From: Trebonia sp963811335
GTDB taxonomy: Bacteria; Actinomycetota; Actinomycetes; Streptosporangiales; Streptosporangiaceae
Direction of reading: 5' to 3'
Assembly (NCBI GenBank): GCA_963811335.1
Contig: CAWERB010000024.1
Location: 59,329 to 123,328 of the forward strand
Length of the DNA: 64,000 nucleotides
Positions within the stretch are counted from its first letter, which is position 1, and each line of letters opens with the position of its first letter. The position numbers and the translations under genes are program-made. The notes under the pieces are model-generated. The model ran no database searches and was not told the DNA's origin. It was given only the letters and a program-made list of their open reading frames with translations. This document shows positions 42,990 through 51,268 of the stretch, one piece after another.

Positions 42990-43888
42990 TGCTCTTGCCT
43001 TTCCATGAGTGGAACCGCGGACTGGGACTGGCCGAGCCGGTCGATGATGTCGACAACGCCGTCGACGTCCCACATCAGGCGGATCGCGACGGGGATCAGG
43101 TCACCGTGCGCTCCTGTCGTGGGGTCGAGCGTGCCGGTGAGGGTCACGATCCCGTCCCGCACGGCAACGTCCGCCTCGCTGGGCTCGGCGAGCAGGATCT
43201 CGGTCAGCACCGCGTGGACGTCCGCGGCGATGTCCTCGTCCGGGCGCAGGAATACGGCTAGCAGGTCACGGCGGCTGACCACGCCGATCAGCCTGTTGTG
43301 CTCATCGACGACCGGCAGCAGCCTGACGTGGCGGTCGCTCATCACACGGCCGGCCGCGTGCACGGTCACGTGCGGGGCGACCATGATGGCGGGCGACGTC
43401 ATCAGCTCCCCGGCGTTGTACGCGGGGTGCTCTCCGGTGCGGCGCCGCAGGCCGAAGCGACGCGCGGACTGCAGCCGGCGCGCGGTCTGGGCCTCCGCGG
43501 TGAGCAGGTCTGCCTCCGTCACCACGCCGACCACCTCGCGGCCCATCTTGAGCACCGGCATGCCGCTGATCTTGTGCTCCTCAAGCAGCCGGGCAATCTC
43601 CTTATAGGGAGTGGCCCGGTCGACGGTCACCACGGAGGTCGACATCACGTCGCTGACCCGGCGGGACCAGCCGTGGAAGCCGCGGTCACCGCCCTGCGCG
43701 GGAACCGACTGCCTGGCGGCATACGCAGCGTTGGGTCCCGTGGGCGCGGCCAGCTCGTTCAGGTGCGCCGCCACGTTGTCCACGGCCCGGTCCACGTCGG
43801 CCTGGGTGGCCTTTCCCTGCAACGAGTCGTAGTACGCGGCACCAAGGTGCCGCAGCATCCCATCGAGACGAGTGTCAGTACGCGACAT
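42986..43888 (-). CDS. Two-CBS plus BON domain protein
   Basis: 300 aa. After about 75 N-terminal residues: CBS1 (VSDVMSTSVVTVDRATPYKE to GVVTEADLL), a basic linker, CBS2 (AGELMTSPAIMVAPHVTVH to GVVSRRDLLAVFLRPDEDI), then a BON-type domain (VRDGIVTLTGTLD). CBS pairs sense adenosine nucleotides. The plan resembles stress regulators near universal stress proteins and the mycobacterial hypoxic response protein Hrp1. Translationally coupled to hsp20; boxes lie 64-99 bp upstream. Confidence 0.9.
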   Translation of the reverse strand: MSRTDTRLDGMLRHLGAAYYDSLQGKATQADVDRAVDNVAAHLNELAAPTGPNAAYAARQSVPAQGGDRGFHGWSRRVSDVMSTSVVTVDRATPYKEIARLLEEHKISGMPVLKMGREVVGVVTEADLLTAEAQTARRLQSARRFGLRRRTGEHPAYNAGELMTSPAIMVAPHVTVHAAGRVMSDRHVRLLPVVDEHNRLIGVVSRRDLLAVFLRPDEDIAADVHAVLTEILLAEPSEADVAVRDGIVTLTGTLDPTTGAHGDLIPVAIRLMWDVDGVVDIIDRLGQSQSAVPLMERQEQ

Positions 43889-43951
43889 CGTTGGTCACTT
43901 CCTTCCTCGCTTAGCGTTTTCAGTCTTCCGCCGGCCGGGCCGGGCTCGTCA

Positions 43952-43987
43952 CGGTCAGACGTCCCCGGTTGGCGGGACCTCGGCCAT
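43952..43987. promoter_or_regulatory. Tandem DevR-type boxes before the CBS-hsp20 operon
   Basis: 43952-43965 CGGTCAGACGTCCC (7/8) and 43974-43987 GGGACCTCGGCCAT (6/8), centres 22 bp apart. Confidence 0.55.
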
Positions 43988-44007
43988 GAAAGCCGCATAC
44001 CGGGCGC

Positions 44008-44613
44008 TCAAGCGCGGGTCGTCCAGCGGGGCTCGGTCGCCTGCCAGTCGGCGTCCCAGTCGGCCAGCCTGCGCCTGGTGAGCCGCCAGCGGACCAGGAT
44101 GCCCGCCAGGGCGAGCACCGCGGCAAGCGCGGCCGCCCCGGTTACCGCGCCGAAGACCGTCGCGGACGCCACTTGCGAGTCGTTCAGCGGTTGCTCGGCT
44201 GGCTGACCTTCACGGGTCGTCCACACACTCAGCCGCGCGCCTACCCTGGTACCGACGCGTACCGGCACCAGGCCCGTCACCACCGCGCCGTCTGGCGCGG
44301 TCCAGCGGGCCTTCGCCATGGACACGAAGGCTTCTCCCACCATCTGCGGCGCCGGCGTCGCCACGATGACGGCGGTGACCTGGCCCCGGGTCGCCTGCTG
44401 GGCGAGTTCGGCCCGCTGCGCCAACGCGTGCGTCCACGCGCCGGACCACTGCGCGGCAACCGGCGCGCACACCAGGAATACCGCCGCGAGCACGATCAGC
44501 ACGAGGGTCTCTGTCCGGTCGGTCGCGCGGCGCAGCGGGTTGTCGTCCAGCCGCCGCCCGCGGACGAACCGGCCCGCCGGAGTGGACCTGGGCTTTTGCT
44601 GCGTGGCACGCAT
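44008..44613 (-). CDS. Rv1733c-like membrane protein
   Basis: 201 aa with two TM helices (TLVLIVLAAVFLVCAPVAA near residue 40; TGAAALAAVLALAGILV near 165) enclosing an extracytoplasmic segment. RRATDRTETLVLIVLAAVFL and the GAVVTGLVPV region match the Rv1733c family, a DosR-regulon membrane protein of unknown function. ATG 44613 has GAGG eight bases upstream; GTG 44622 is possible. Divergent from GAPDH across a region packed with boxes. Confidence 0.85.
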   Translation of the reverse strand: MRATQQKPRSTPAGRFVRGRRLDDNPLRRATDRTETLVLIVLAAVFLVCAPVAAQWSGAWTHALAQRAELAQQATRGQVTAVIVATPAPQMVGEAFVSMAKARWTAPDGAVVTGLVPVRVGTRVGARLSVWTTREGQPAEQPLNDSQVASATVFGAVTGAAALAAVLALAGILVRWRLTRRRLADWDADWQATEPRWTTRA

Positions 44614-44681
44614 CGGTCTCACCTCATCACGGCAGTACGGTCGACCAACTTCACGGTCTCGTGGCCGGCCGGGCGACGGCA

Positions 44682-44737
44682 GGGGCGTTCTCCCCGGTTC
44701 CGCCGGGACCTTAGGCCCCGTTCGGGCCTAAGGTCCC
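44682..44737. promoter_or_regulatory. Cluster of three DevR-type boxes in the divergent Rv1733c-like/gap promoter
   Basis: 44682-44695 GGGGCGTTCTCCCC (7/8), 44705-44718 GGGACCTTAGGCCC (8/8), 44724-44737 GGGCCTAAGGTCCC (8/8). The last two are exact reverse complements and form a 16-bp-arm inverted repeat (44703-44718/44724-44739, 5-nt loop). The first two have centres 23 bp apart. Located 69-131 bp from the two divergent starts. Confidence 0.7.
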
Positions 44738-44817
44738 GGCCATTCACGACTAATGCCGCTAGCCCCCGGCGGGCCCCGGAACGAGGCTGCGTATGAGGAC
44801 TAGGGAGGAAGCAGAAG

Positions 44818-45819
44818 ATGGTAACGAGAGTCGGGATCAACGGCTTTGGCCGCATCGGGCGGGCGTTCACCCGCCTCGCGGAGGAGCGCGGTGACCTGGA
44901 AGTGGTGGGGGTCAACGACATCACCGACGCCAGGACGCTGGCGCACCTGCTGGAATTCGACTCCACCTTCGGCCGGCTCGGCCAGCGGGTGGAATTCGAT
45001 GAGCACGCGCTGGTCGTCGGCGGGCGGCGGATCGCCGTGCTTTCCGAGCGCGACCCCGCGGCGATCGACTGGGGCGCCCTCGGCGCGGACGTGATCGTGG
45101 AGTCCACCGGCAAGTTCCGCAGCCGCGACGCGGCGGCGGCGCACCTCAAGGGCGGAGCGCGGAAGGTGCTGATCTCCGCGCCTGGCAAGGGCGTCGACCT
45201 CACGGTGGTGCTCGGCGTCAACACCGGCGCCTACGACCCGCTGCGGCATGACATCATCTCCAACGCGTCCTGCACCACGAACTGCGTGGCGCCGATGGTC
45301 AAGGTGCTGCACGAGGCGTTCGGCATCGAGCGCGGGTTCATGACCACGGTGCACGCCTATACCGGCGACCAGATGCTGCTCGACGGGCCGCACAAGGACC
45401 TGCGGCGCGCCCGGTCGGCTGCGCTGAGCATCGTGCCGACGACGACCGGGGCGGCCCGCGCGACCGGGGAGGTCATCCCCGCGGTGGCCGGGAAGCTGGA
45501 CGGGGTCGCGGTACGGGTCCCCGTGGAAGACGGGTCACTCACCGACCTGGCCGTCGTGGTGGCCACCGAGGTGACCGCCCAGGCGGTGAACGAGGCGTTC
45601 GCCGCGGCGGCGGCCGGCCCGCTCGCGGGCATCCTGCGCTACAGCACCGACCCGATCGTGTCCCGCGACATCATCGGCGACCCGGCGTCCTGCGTGTTCG
45701 ACTCCCCGCTGACCCAGGCCTCGGGGACGCTGATCAAGGTGTTCGGCTGGTACGACAACGAGTGGGGTTACACCTGCCGCCTCGCCGACCTCGCCGCCCT
45801 CGTCGGCAGCCGGCTCTAG
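44818..45819 (+). CDS. gap: Glyceraldehyde-3-phosphate dehydrogenase, type I
   Basis: 333 aa. GINGFGRIGRAFTR (NAD), VNDITDARTLAHLLEFDS (Asp after strand 2, NAD preference), catalytic C152 in SNASCTTNC, His in TVHAYTGDQ, and WYDNEWGY at the end. ATG 44818 has AGGGAGGAAG upstream. A gap gene inside the dormancy cluster, next to PFK and PPDK, suggests a dedicated hypoxic glycolytic set. Confidence 0.95.
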   Translation: MVTRVGINGFGRIGRAFTRLAEERGDLEVVGVNDITDARTLAHLLEFDSTFGRLGQRVEFDEHALVVGGRRIAVLSERDPAAIDWGALGADVIVESTGKFRSRDAAAAHLKGGARKVLISAPGKGVDLTVVLGVNTGAYDPLRHDIISNASCTTNCVAPMVKVLHEAFGIERGFMTTVHAYTGDQMLLDGPHKDLRRARSAALSIVPTTTGAARATGEVIPAVAGKLDGVAVRVPVEDGSLTDLAVVVATEVTAQAVNEAFAAAAAGPLAGILRYSTDPIVSRDIIGDPASCVFDSPLTQASGTLIKVFGWYDNEWGYTCRLADLAALVGSRL

Positions 45820-45851
45820 GCACGACCGTCGACAAGCCCAAGGAGGCAACC

Positions 45852-46751
45852 ATGGCTACGATGCCCGTCGTGGCGGGCGTGGACGGCTCACAGGAATCGC
45901 TGCGCGCCGCTGAGTGGGCCGCGCTGGCCGCACACCGGCACAGCGCCCCGCTGCGGATCGTGTCAGCGCCCGCCCTGCTGCCGCGCATGCGCGCGCGCAA
46001 CGCGGTCCCGCAGACGGTGGCCGACCAGTTGTCCGGCGAATCCGCCCGGGCGCTGCGCGAGGCCGTCACCCGGGCGGAGGAAGTGTCGTCCCGGCTGCTT
46101 ATCGATGCCGGCCTGCTAGACGGCCCGCCCGCGCTCGCGGTCACCGCCAGCGGCACCGGGGCGCTCATGCTCGTGGTCGGCGCCCGCGGCGCCGGCGGGT
46201 TCGCGCAGATGCTGCTCGGCTCGGTCAGCAGGTACGCGGCCATGCACGCCACCTGCCCGGTGATCGTGGTCCGGGAGGAGACGAGCGCGGTGCACCGCGA
46301 GGTCGTCGTCGGCGTCCGCGACCCGCGGGACGCCGCGGCGGCCCTGGCCTTCGCCTTCGACGAGGCCGCCCTGCGCGGCGCGGCCCTGGTCGTCGTCCAC
46401 TCCTGGAGTTCGCTCCCCGCCCCGATCTGGCGGCCGGCCGACGCCGACCGCCTCGCGGCGGAGACCGACAGGAGCCTCGCCGAGGCCCTGGAGCCATGGA
46501 GCGCGAAGTATCCCGGCGTGCCCGTCCGGCGCGACGTGGTGCACGGCCATCCCGCCCGGGTGCTCGCGGCCTACGCGGGCCGCGCCGACCTCGTGGTGAT
46601 CGGAAGGCACAGCGGCGGCCACGCCATCGGCGGGATCCAGCACGCCGTGCTCAGCCACGCCCATGGCCCGGTCGCCATCGTCCCGGATCTCGCCGTTGTC
46701 CCGGACAACGCGACCGCCTCGGACGCGGCCCTTGTCATGGACGCGGACTGA
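45852..46751 (+). CDS. Universal stress protein with two Usp domains
   Basis: 299 aa. Domain 1 (about 5-140) starts VVAGVDGSQES and ends with the ATP motif GARGAGGFAQMLLGSVS. Domain 2 (about 148-290) starts VVVGVRDPRD and ends with GRHSGGHAIGGIQHAVLSH, a looser version of the motif. AGGAGG precedes ATG 45852, 32 bp after the gap gene, so it is co-transcribed with it. Two-domain Usp proteins are abundant DosR targets in mycobacteria. Confidence 0.92.
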   Translation: MATMPVVAGVDGSQESLRAAEWAALAAHRHSAPLRIVSAPALLPRMRARNAVPQTVADQLSGESARALREAVTRAEEVSSRLLIDAGLLDGPPALAVTASGTGALMLVVGARGAGGFAQMLLGSVSRYAAMHATCPVIVVREETSAVHREVVVGVRDPRDAAAALAFAFDEAALRGAALVVVHSWSSLPAPIWRPADADRLAAETDRSLAEALEPWSAKYPGVPVRRDVVHGHPARVLAAYAGRADLVVIGRHSGGHAIGGIQHAVLSHAHGPVAIVPDLAVVPDNATASDAALVMDAD

Positions 46752-46775
46752 CGTCAGCAAGGACCGCCTGACCCC

Positions 46776-46815
46776 GTGAGGCCCGTGGCCGGAGAACTCC
46801 CGCCACGGGCCTCAC
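46776..46815 (+). terminator. Long hairpin between usp and devS
   Basis: Perfect 14-bp arms GTGAGGCCCGTGGC (46776-46789) and GCCACGGGCCTCAC (46802-46815), with a further GGAG/CTCC pair in the loop. Placed 24 bp after the usp stop, so it should end the gap-usp transcript ahead of devS. Confidence 0.8.
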
Positions 46816-46879
46816 ATATTTCCGGCGACGAAGGCAGTTGCTAGGCTTTTCCGTAGATCGTCTTCAGAAGGAGCTATGG

Positions 46880-48622
46880 ATGGAGTCTGACGCCGGAGGT
46901 CGTCCGGAGTTCCTTCCGCAGCTGCAACTGGACGAGCTACTGTCGGAGCTGCAGAGCAGGCTGCAAGTGGTACTGGCGGCCAGGGACCAGATGCGCGGCC
47001 TGCTCGAGGCCGTCATCGCCATCAGCTCGGGCCTTGACCTGGAGTCGACGCTGCGGCGGATCGTGGACACCGCGGTCCGGCTGGTGGACGCGACCTACGG
47101 CGCGCTCGGCGTCATCCGCGACGGCAGGCTGTCGGAGTTCATCCCGGTCGGGCTGACCGAGGAGCAGATCGGCCAGATCGACCACTGGCCGGAAGGGCAC
47201 GGCCTGCTCGGCCTGGTGATCAAGGAGCCGCGGCCGCTGCGGCTCGCCAGCATCTCCGGTCACGCCGAGTCATCGGGTTTCCCCGAGGGACACCCCGCCA
47301 TGCGGTCATTCCTCGGCGTCCCCGTCCGGGTGCGGGACGAGGTGTTCGGCAACCTCTACCTCACGAACAAGCACGGCGGCGGGGAATTCACCGAGGACGA
47401 CGAGGCGGTCCTGCTCGCGCTCGGCGCCGCGGCGGGCATCGCGATAGAGAACGCGCGGCTGTACGAGGCCGCCCGGCGCAGCCAGCGCTGGATCCAGGCG
47501 AGCGCCGAGTTCACCACCGCGCTGCTGTCAGGCGCGGAAGCGGACGAGGTCCTCGCGCGCATCACCAGCCAGGCGCGCGAGCTCTCTGATGCCGATCTCG
47601 CCCTGGTCGCGCTGCCGGACGTCGAAGGGCAACGGCTGACGGTCGCCTACGCCGACGGGGACGGCGCGACGGCAGTCCGCGGCCTGGTCCTCCCGGCGGG
47701 CCAGTCCCTGTCCGGGCAGGTACTGGCCACCGGCGAGCCCGTGACGAGCGCCGACTTCGCGGCCGACGAGCGCGCTTCCGCCGCGGCCCGGGCCGCGATG
47801 AGCCACATCGGGCCCGCGGTACTGTTCCCGCTCGGCGCTCCAGGCAGCCGCCGGGGCGTGTTCACCATCGGGCGCCGCCACGGCAGGAAGCCCTTCCCGC
47901 AGGCGGACGCGGCCTTCGCGGCCTCCTTCGCCGCCCAGGCGGGCATCGCGCTCGAACTGGCGGCCAGCCGGGCGGAGGCCGAGCGCCTCTCGGTGTACGA
48001 GGACCGGGACCGGATCGCCCGTGACCTGCACGACCTGGTCATCCAGCGGCTGTACGCGACCGGGATGTCCTTGCAGGGAGCCATGCCGATGATCGGCCGG
48101 TCCGAGGTCGCCAACCGGGTCACCCGCGCGGTGGACGCCATGGACGAGACGATCAGGGAGATCCGCGGCGCCATCTTCGCGCTCCAGGCGCGGGACGCCG
48201 AGGTACCGCGGGACCCGCGTGCCGACATCGTCCGGGTAGTCGAGGACATGACGGAAATGCTCGGCTTCGCGCCCTCGCTGCGGCTCGGCTCCGGGCTGCG
48301 CCTGCTCGGCAGCGAGGAACTCGCCGAGCAGGCACTGATCGTGCTGCGCGAGGCGCTGTCGAACGCGGCCAGGCACGCGGGCGCCACCTGGGTCGACGTG
48401 ACGGTGGACGTCGGGGACGACGGGTTCCTCACCGTGACGGTGACCGACAACGGGACGGGCATCCCCGCGGGGCCCCGTCGCAGCGGCCTGCGCAACCTCG
48501 CGGAGCGCGCCGTGGCGCTCGGCGGCGAGCTGCGGCTGAGCGAGGCCGAGCCCGGGGCCGCGCGGCCGGGGACCAGGCTGGAGTGGCGGGTGCCGGCCGC
48601 CCGGCCCGGGCAGGACGGCTAA
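46880..48622 (+). CDS. devS: DevS/DosS-like GAF-GAF sensor histidine kinase
   Basis: 580 aa (mycobacterial DosS is 578). GAF1 (about 55-195) carries EGHPAMRSFLGVPVRVRDE with H138 at the position of the proximal haem ligand. GAF2 spans about 225-365. HisKA_3 has H384 in RDRIARDLHDLVIQ, and the HATPase domain has EALSNAARHAGA and GTGIPAG. The H138-H384 distance (246) equals that of DosS H149-H395. ATG 46880 follows AAGGAG by six bases. Predicted cytoplasmic haem kinase for O2/NO/CO that phosphorylates DevR, encoded 1.7 kb away on the other strand. Confidence 0.93.
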   Translation: MESDAGGRPEFLPQLQLDELLSELQSRLQVVLAARDQMRGLLEAVIAISSGLDLESTLRRIVDTAVRLVDATYGALGVIRDGRLSEFIPVGLTEEQIGQIDHWPEGHGLLGLVIKEPRPLRLASISGHAESSGFPEGHPAMRSFLGVPVRVRDEVFGNLYLTNKHGGGEFTEDDEAVLLALGAAAGIAIENARLYEAARRSQRWIQASAEFTTALLSGAEADEVLARITSQARELSDADLALVALPDVEGQRLTVAYADGDGATAVRGLVLPAGQSLSGQVLATGEPVTSADFAADERASAAARAAMSHIGPAVLFPLGAPGSRRGVFTIGRRHGRKPFPQADAAFAASFAAQAGIALELAASRAEAERLSVYEDRDRIARDLHDLVIQRLYATGMSLQGAMPMIGRSEVANRVTRAVDAMDETIREIRGAIFALQARDAEVPRDPRADIVRVVEDMTEMLGFAPSLRLGSGLRLLGSEELAEQALIVLREALSNAARHAGATWVDVTVDVGDDGFLTVTVTDNGTGIPAGPRRSGLRNLAERAVALGGELRLSEAEPGAARPGTRLEWRVPAARPGQDG

Positions 48623-48630
48623 CGGGCTGC

Positions 48631-49860
48631 CTAGGCGTGCAGGCCGAGGGATACTGCCGCCTCCCTCAGCCGGTCACGCGCCGCGGGGTGCGCGACCTGG
48701 CCGATGATCTGCTCCGCCTGGCCGAACGCGTCGTGGCCCCAGATGACCGCGGTGCCCTGCTCGCTGACGATGTAGCTGTGCTGAAAGGACGTCACCGGCC
48801 CGTCCAGCCTGGGCACCACGGTGGACACGTCCGCCTTGGGGTGCCACGACGGCAGCGCGATGACCGCCAGGCCGCCCGGGGAGTGCAGCGCACCGACCAC
48901 GAAGTCGGTCTGCCCGCCGAATCCGGAGTGGAACCGCGAACCGACCCACGTGGCGTTGGCCTGGGCGAGCAGGTCGACCTCAAGCGCGCTGTTGACCGAG
49001 GCCATCCGGCGGCACCGGGCGATCCGCGCCGGGTCGTTCACCGTCTCTGTCCGCAGCATCCGCACGTCCGGGTTGCGGTCAAGCCAGGCGTACAGGTCCG
49101 GGCCGCCGAACGCGAACGACGCGGTGACCGGCTGGTCCGGGTCAAGGGCGCCCGCCTTGGCCAGGCCGAGCACCCCGTCGCTGAACATCTCCGACCACAC
49201 GGCAAGGCCGCGCCGGCGGTGCAGCCCGGCCAGGACGGCATCGGGGACGGCGCCGATGCCCGCCTGCAGCGTCGCGCCGTCACCGATGAGCGCGGCGACC
49301 CGGTCACCGATGAGCGCGGACGTTTCCGACGGTTGCCGTTCCGGCGGTGACGCGAGCACCGCCTCCGCCTCGATCGCGTAGTCGATGGTGTCACAGGGCA
49401 GCACCGCGTCACCGTAGGTGTACGGGACGCGGGGGTTGAGTTGCGCGATCACCAGCCCGCCGCGGGCCCGGACGGCCTCGATCGCCGCGGGAAGGATGTT
49501 CACCTCGGTGCCGAGCGACACGGTGCCGTCCGACGGCACCGACGTCTGCACAAGCACGACGTCCGGCGGCAGGGCGCTGGCCAGCAGCGCGGGCACCAGC
49601 GAGAGCCGGCAGGGGAAGTACCGCAGCCGTCCGCGTCCGCGCATGCCAGGCCCGATGAACGGCGACTCGAGCGTCACGCCTTCCCGGTCCGGCACTCCCG
49701 GCTGCGCGTTCAGCGCGAACAGCCGGTACCTGGCCAGCGTGCCGTCGAGCACCGCCAGCGCCCGGCCGGGCGTGGCGAAGTTGCCGCCGACCACCACCCG
49801 CGGCGTGCCGGGCAGCGCGCCGAGCACGATCGCGAGCTGCCGTTCAGACACAACTCGCAT
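48631..49860 (-). CDS. Acetyl-CoA hydrolase/CoA-transferase family protein
   Basis: 409 aa. GGNFATPGRALAVL at the N-terminus, LQAGIGAVPDAVLAGL, SEMFSDGVLGLAKAGAL (with the CoA-binding Glu) and SGFGGQTDFVVGALHSPGG are the Cat1/4-hydroxybutyrate CoA-transferase signatures. Probably moves CoA between acetate and another acid (butyrate, succinate or 4-hydroxybutyrate) in fermentative metabolism. ATG 49860 lies 14 bp inside the end of the upstream PNPOx-like gene, so the pair is an operon. Confidence 0.9.
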   Translation of the reverse strand: MRVVSERQLAIVLGALPGTPRVVVGGNFATPGRALAVLDGTLARYRLFALNAQPGVPDREGVTLESPFIGPGMRGRGRLRYFPCRLSLVPALLASALPPDVVLVQTSVPSDGTVSLGTEVNILPAAIEAVRARGGLVIAQLNPRVPYTYGDAVLPCDTIDYAIEAEAVLASPPERQPSETSALIGDRVAALIGDGATLQAGIGAVPDAVLAGLHRRRGLAVWSEMFSDGVLGLAKAGALDPDQPVTASFAFGGPDLYAWLDRNPDVRMLRTETVNDPARIARCRRMASVNSALEVDLLAQANATWVGSRFHSGFGGQTDFVVGALHSPGGLAVIALPSWHPKADVSTVVPRLDGPVTSFQHSYIVSEQGTAVIWGHDAFGQAEQIIGQVAHPAARDRLREAAVSLGLHA

Positions 49861-50287
49861 CCGCGACTCCTGTCGGCGCAGTGGTGGCGATCCGCCGCCC
49901 GTTCACGATCTCCGGGGAGATCCTGATGAAGTGGTCATGCTTGCCTGGTGCCCACGAGACGAGGCCGGACTGTTCGAGGTGGCGGATCTCCGCGCCGTCG
50001 GTCACCGCCCGGGAGTACCCGACGATGGTCACGCTCCAGCCCGCGCGGGTGGCGGTGTCCACGCTGTCCGCCTCGAAGGCCACGACCGCGCCGCGGGTCG
50101 CGGCGGCGAGCTTGCCGCTCGAGTCGGTCCTGATGATGATGTCTCCGTCGTCAAGCGCGAAGTTCACCAGCTCCACCGCGGGCAGCGCCTGCCGCGTGTA
50201 GACGATCCTGCCAAGCGGCACCTGCCCCACCAGTCGCAGGCACTCGTCCCGCGACAGCTGCTCAAGGGTGGTGCCGTTGAAGTCCAT
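49844..50287 (-). CDS. PNPOx-like flavin-binding split-barrel protein
   Basis: 147 aa. LSRDECLRLVGQVPLGRIVYT, LPAVELVNFALDDGDIIIRT, GAVVAFEADSVDTATRAGWSV and the final HFIRISPEIVNGRRI follow the family of pyridoxamine-5'-phosphate-oxidase-related proteins that bind FMN or F420. No specific substrate is predictable. ATG 50287 is chosen at the domain start; the 50383 frame adds only low-quality sequence. Tandem boxes lie 37-72 bp upstream. Confidence 0.86.
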   Translation of the reverse strand: MDFNGTTLEQLSRDECLRLVGQVPLGRIVYTRQALPAVELVNFALDDGDIIIRTDSSGKLAAATRGAVVAFEADSVDTATRAGWSVTIVGYSRAVTDGAEIRHLEQSGLVSWAPGKHDHFIRISPEIVNGRRIATTAPTGVADASCV

Positions 50288-50323
50288 AGCTGCAGGATGC
50301 CCGCATCCGGGGGCGCCGGCCGA

Positions 50324-50359
50324 GAGAACAAGGTCCCTAACTGGCGGGCCCTCGGCCAT
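50324..50359. promoter_or_regulatory. Tandem DevR-type boxes before the PNPOx-like/CoA-transferase operon
   Basis: 50324-50337 GAGAACAAGGTCCC (6/8) and 50346-50359 GGGCCCTCGGCCAT (6/8), centres 22 bp apart. The second lies inside the 3' end of devR and resembles the 43974 box. Confidence 0.4.
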
Positions 50360-51050
50360 GGGCGTGCCCGTCAGCGGAGTCACCGAAGGCGCGGACCGCG
50401 TAGGCCGCCGCCTGCGTGCGGCGTTCCATGCCGAGCTTGGCGAACAGCGCGGACACGTAGTTCTTCACGGTCTTCTCCGCAAGGAACATCTGCTCGCCTA
50501 TCTGCCGGTTGGTCAGGCCCTCCCCGATCAGTTCCAGGATCCGGCGTTCCTGCGGCGTGAGGCTGGCCAGCGGGTCATGCTTGTCCCGCTGGCCGCGCAG
50601 CCTGGCCATGATCTGGGCAGCGGCGCCCGGGTCAAGCATCGACTGGCCCGCGGCCACCGTCCGCACGGCGCCGATGAGGTCGCTGCCCTTGATCTGCTTG
50701 AGCACGAACCCGGCCGCTCCCGCCATGATGGCGTCGAACAGGGCGTCGTCGTCGCTGAACGAGGTCAGCATCAGGCAGGCGACCTCGGGCATCCGCGAGC
50801 GGATCTCCCGGCAGACCGTGACGCCGTCGCCGTCAGGCAGCCGGATGTCGAGCACGGCCACGTCCGGCCGCAGCGCGGGGATACGGGCAAGCGCGGAGGA
50901 CGCCGTGCCCGCCTCGCCGACGACCTTGATGTCCGGCTCCGCCTCGAGCATGTCGCGCACGCCCCGGCGGACCACCTCATGGTCATCGAGCAGGAACACG
51001 GCGATCTGCCGCGCCGTCGTACCGCCGTCGCCATCCGCCTGGCTTGTCAT
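50337..51050 (-). CDS. devR: DevR/DosR-like NarL-family response regulator
   Basis: 237 aa. Receiver: LLDDHEVVRRGVRDML, phospho-acceptor D68 in VAVLDIRLPDG, Thr in MLTSFSDDDA, Lys in FVLKQIKGSDL. LuxR-type HTH: LTPQERRILELIGEGLTNRQ and FLAEKTVKNYVSALFAKLGM, with the DNA-contacting Lys and Asn of DosR (KTVKNY) kept, then ERRTQAA. ATG 51050 is taken; 51107 is a longer frame. No typical autoregulatory box pair lies right at its start, but the 51144/51167 pair is 94-130 bp upstream and could serve both directions. Confidence 0.94.
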   Translation of the reverse strand: MTSQADGDGGTTARQIAVFLLDDHEVVRRGVRDMLEAEPDIKVVGEAGTASSALARIPALRPDVAVLDIRLPDGDGVTVCREIRSRMPEVACLMLTSFSDDDALFDAIMAGAAGFVLKQIKGSDLIGAVRTVAAGQSMLDPGAAAQIMARLRGQRDKHDPLASLTPQERRILELIGEGLTNRQIGEQMFLAEKTVKNYVSALFAKLGMERRTQAAAYAVRAFGDSADGHAHGRGPAS

Positions 51051-51143
51051 CGCGATCACCCTCGCCGTCGTGTCCGGCCGCGAAACATTTGGCGCCGAAC
51101 GGGTCACGTCAATCTAAGCCTAGGCCGTCCACCGGGTGCGACA

Positions 51144-51180
51144 AGGACATTCGTCCCGGCCAAGGCGGGTCCGACGACCC
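51144..51180. promoter_or_regulatory. Tandem DevR-type boxes between devR and usp
   Basis: 51144-51157 AGGACATTCGTCCC (7/8) and 51167-51180 GGGTCCGACGACCC (8/8), centres 23 bp apart; 89 bp before the usp start at 51269 and divergent from devR. Confidence 0.65.
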
Positions 51181-51268
51181 TAGGCAGCGGGATGTGCGCC
51201 CCTGACCACTGACGGTTACGAAATCTAGACTCGGTAATAAGGATAAAAGCCAGTGTAGGGAGAAGAAG

